Source: an uncultured bacterium
GTDB lineage: Bacteria > Actinomycetota > Coriobacteriia > Coriobacteriales > Coriobacteriaceae
NCBI GenBank assembly: GCA_905214425.1
Contig: CAJMLY010000020.1
Location: forward strand, 1 to 36,835
Direction: 5' to 3'
DNA: 36,835 bases
This document shows positions 36,817 to 36,835 of the stretch, piece after piece; position 1 is the stretch's first letter; each line of letters begins with the position of its first letter. Position numbers and translations under genes: made by a program. A model generated the notes under the pieces. The model did no database searches. It had not been told where the DNA came from and saw nothing but the letters and a program-made list of their open reading frames with translations.

Positions 36817-36835
36817 GGCCATGTGGTGACGCAAC

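Noticed and set aside
1..36835. CRISPR array or restriction/defence operon
   Set aside because: No regularly spaced identical repeats and no cas or methylase motifs were found; the EcsC-family gene alone is not evidence of a defence system.

Overview
The window looks like a Collinsella-type chromosome (Coriobacteriia, gut Actinomycetota). This is inferred from high-GC coding sequence with strong C/G third-position bias, a mannose-family PTS with amino-sugar genes, and several proteins typical of that class; no 16S gene is present to confirm it. Two parts can be told apart: host chromosome (1 to about 21,603) and an integrated mobile element (21,604-36,785).

Host chromosome. From the left: the end of an unrecognised gene; a MITE-like 50-bp inverted repeat; a promoter-driven structured leader or RNA; an amino-acid-type solute-binding lipoprotein; long-form hibernation factor (hpf); DegV; a beta-hydroxyacid dehydrogenase with a remarkable His/Cys tail; a small membrane protein; a HEAT-like protein; NAD-type isocitrate dehydrogenase; a membrane-anchored SurA-like protein; and a DUF2975/HTH pair on the minus strand. 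An amino-sugar locus follows (10.1-20.3 kb): mannose-family PTS IIA, YajC, IIB, IIC, IID, a GntR/UTRA regulator, AgaS-type SIS protein, NagA/AgaA-type deacetylase, flavodoxin (minus), LacX/GalM-like epimerase, a tagatose-6-phosphate kinase-like PfkB kinase, a nagA 3' remnant and a YhcH/NanQ-like protein. Together they fit uptake and phosphorylation of N-acetylgalactosamine/galactosamine, deacetylation, deamination/isomerisation to tagatose-6-P and phosphorylation to tagatose-1,6-bisphosphate. The aldolase is not in the window. An identical 13-mer lies in front of both the PTS operon and agaS and is probably the GntR operator. Two secreted or hypothetical genes close this part.

Mobile element. 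A 15.1-kb integrative mobilizable element sits in a tRNA-Thr(CGT) gene and is bounded by a 50-bp perfect direct repeat (21,604-21,653 and 36,736-36,785). The intact tRNA is restored at the right end. The element brings a new terminator for the tRNA, while the old one is stranded beyond the left end. Its backbone is a tyrosine integrase, an RHH-like protein, an excisionase-like HTH protein, a DnaB/RecA-fold ATPase, MobC, a VirD4/TraG coupling protein and a MobA/VirD2-type relaxase followed by a hairpin-rich candidate oriT. No type IV secretion channel genes are seen, so it probably needs a helper.

Cargo. Behind a chimeric IS scar (ISL3 5' remnant fused to an IS21 istB) lies a distinctly more A/T-rich operon: a PqqD domain fused to a GNAT-like domain (with an in-frame TGA near the start), a radical SAM peptide maturase, a Cys-free 67-residue hydrophobic peptide starting right after its stop, a small DUF3784-like membrane protein and an ABC exporter. 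This is the best candidate for an undescribed system: a Cys-independent radical-SAM RiPP, possibly a bacteriocin with immunity and export. A second cargo gene, of the EcsC family, carries an in-frame TAA and sits behind an IS21 istA remnant. All calls are from reading the sequence; no database search was possible.
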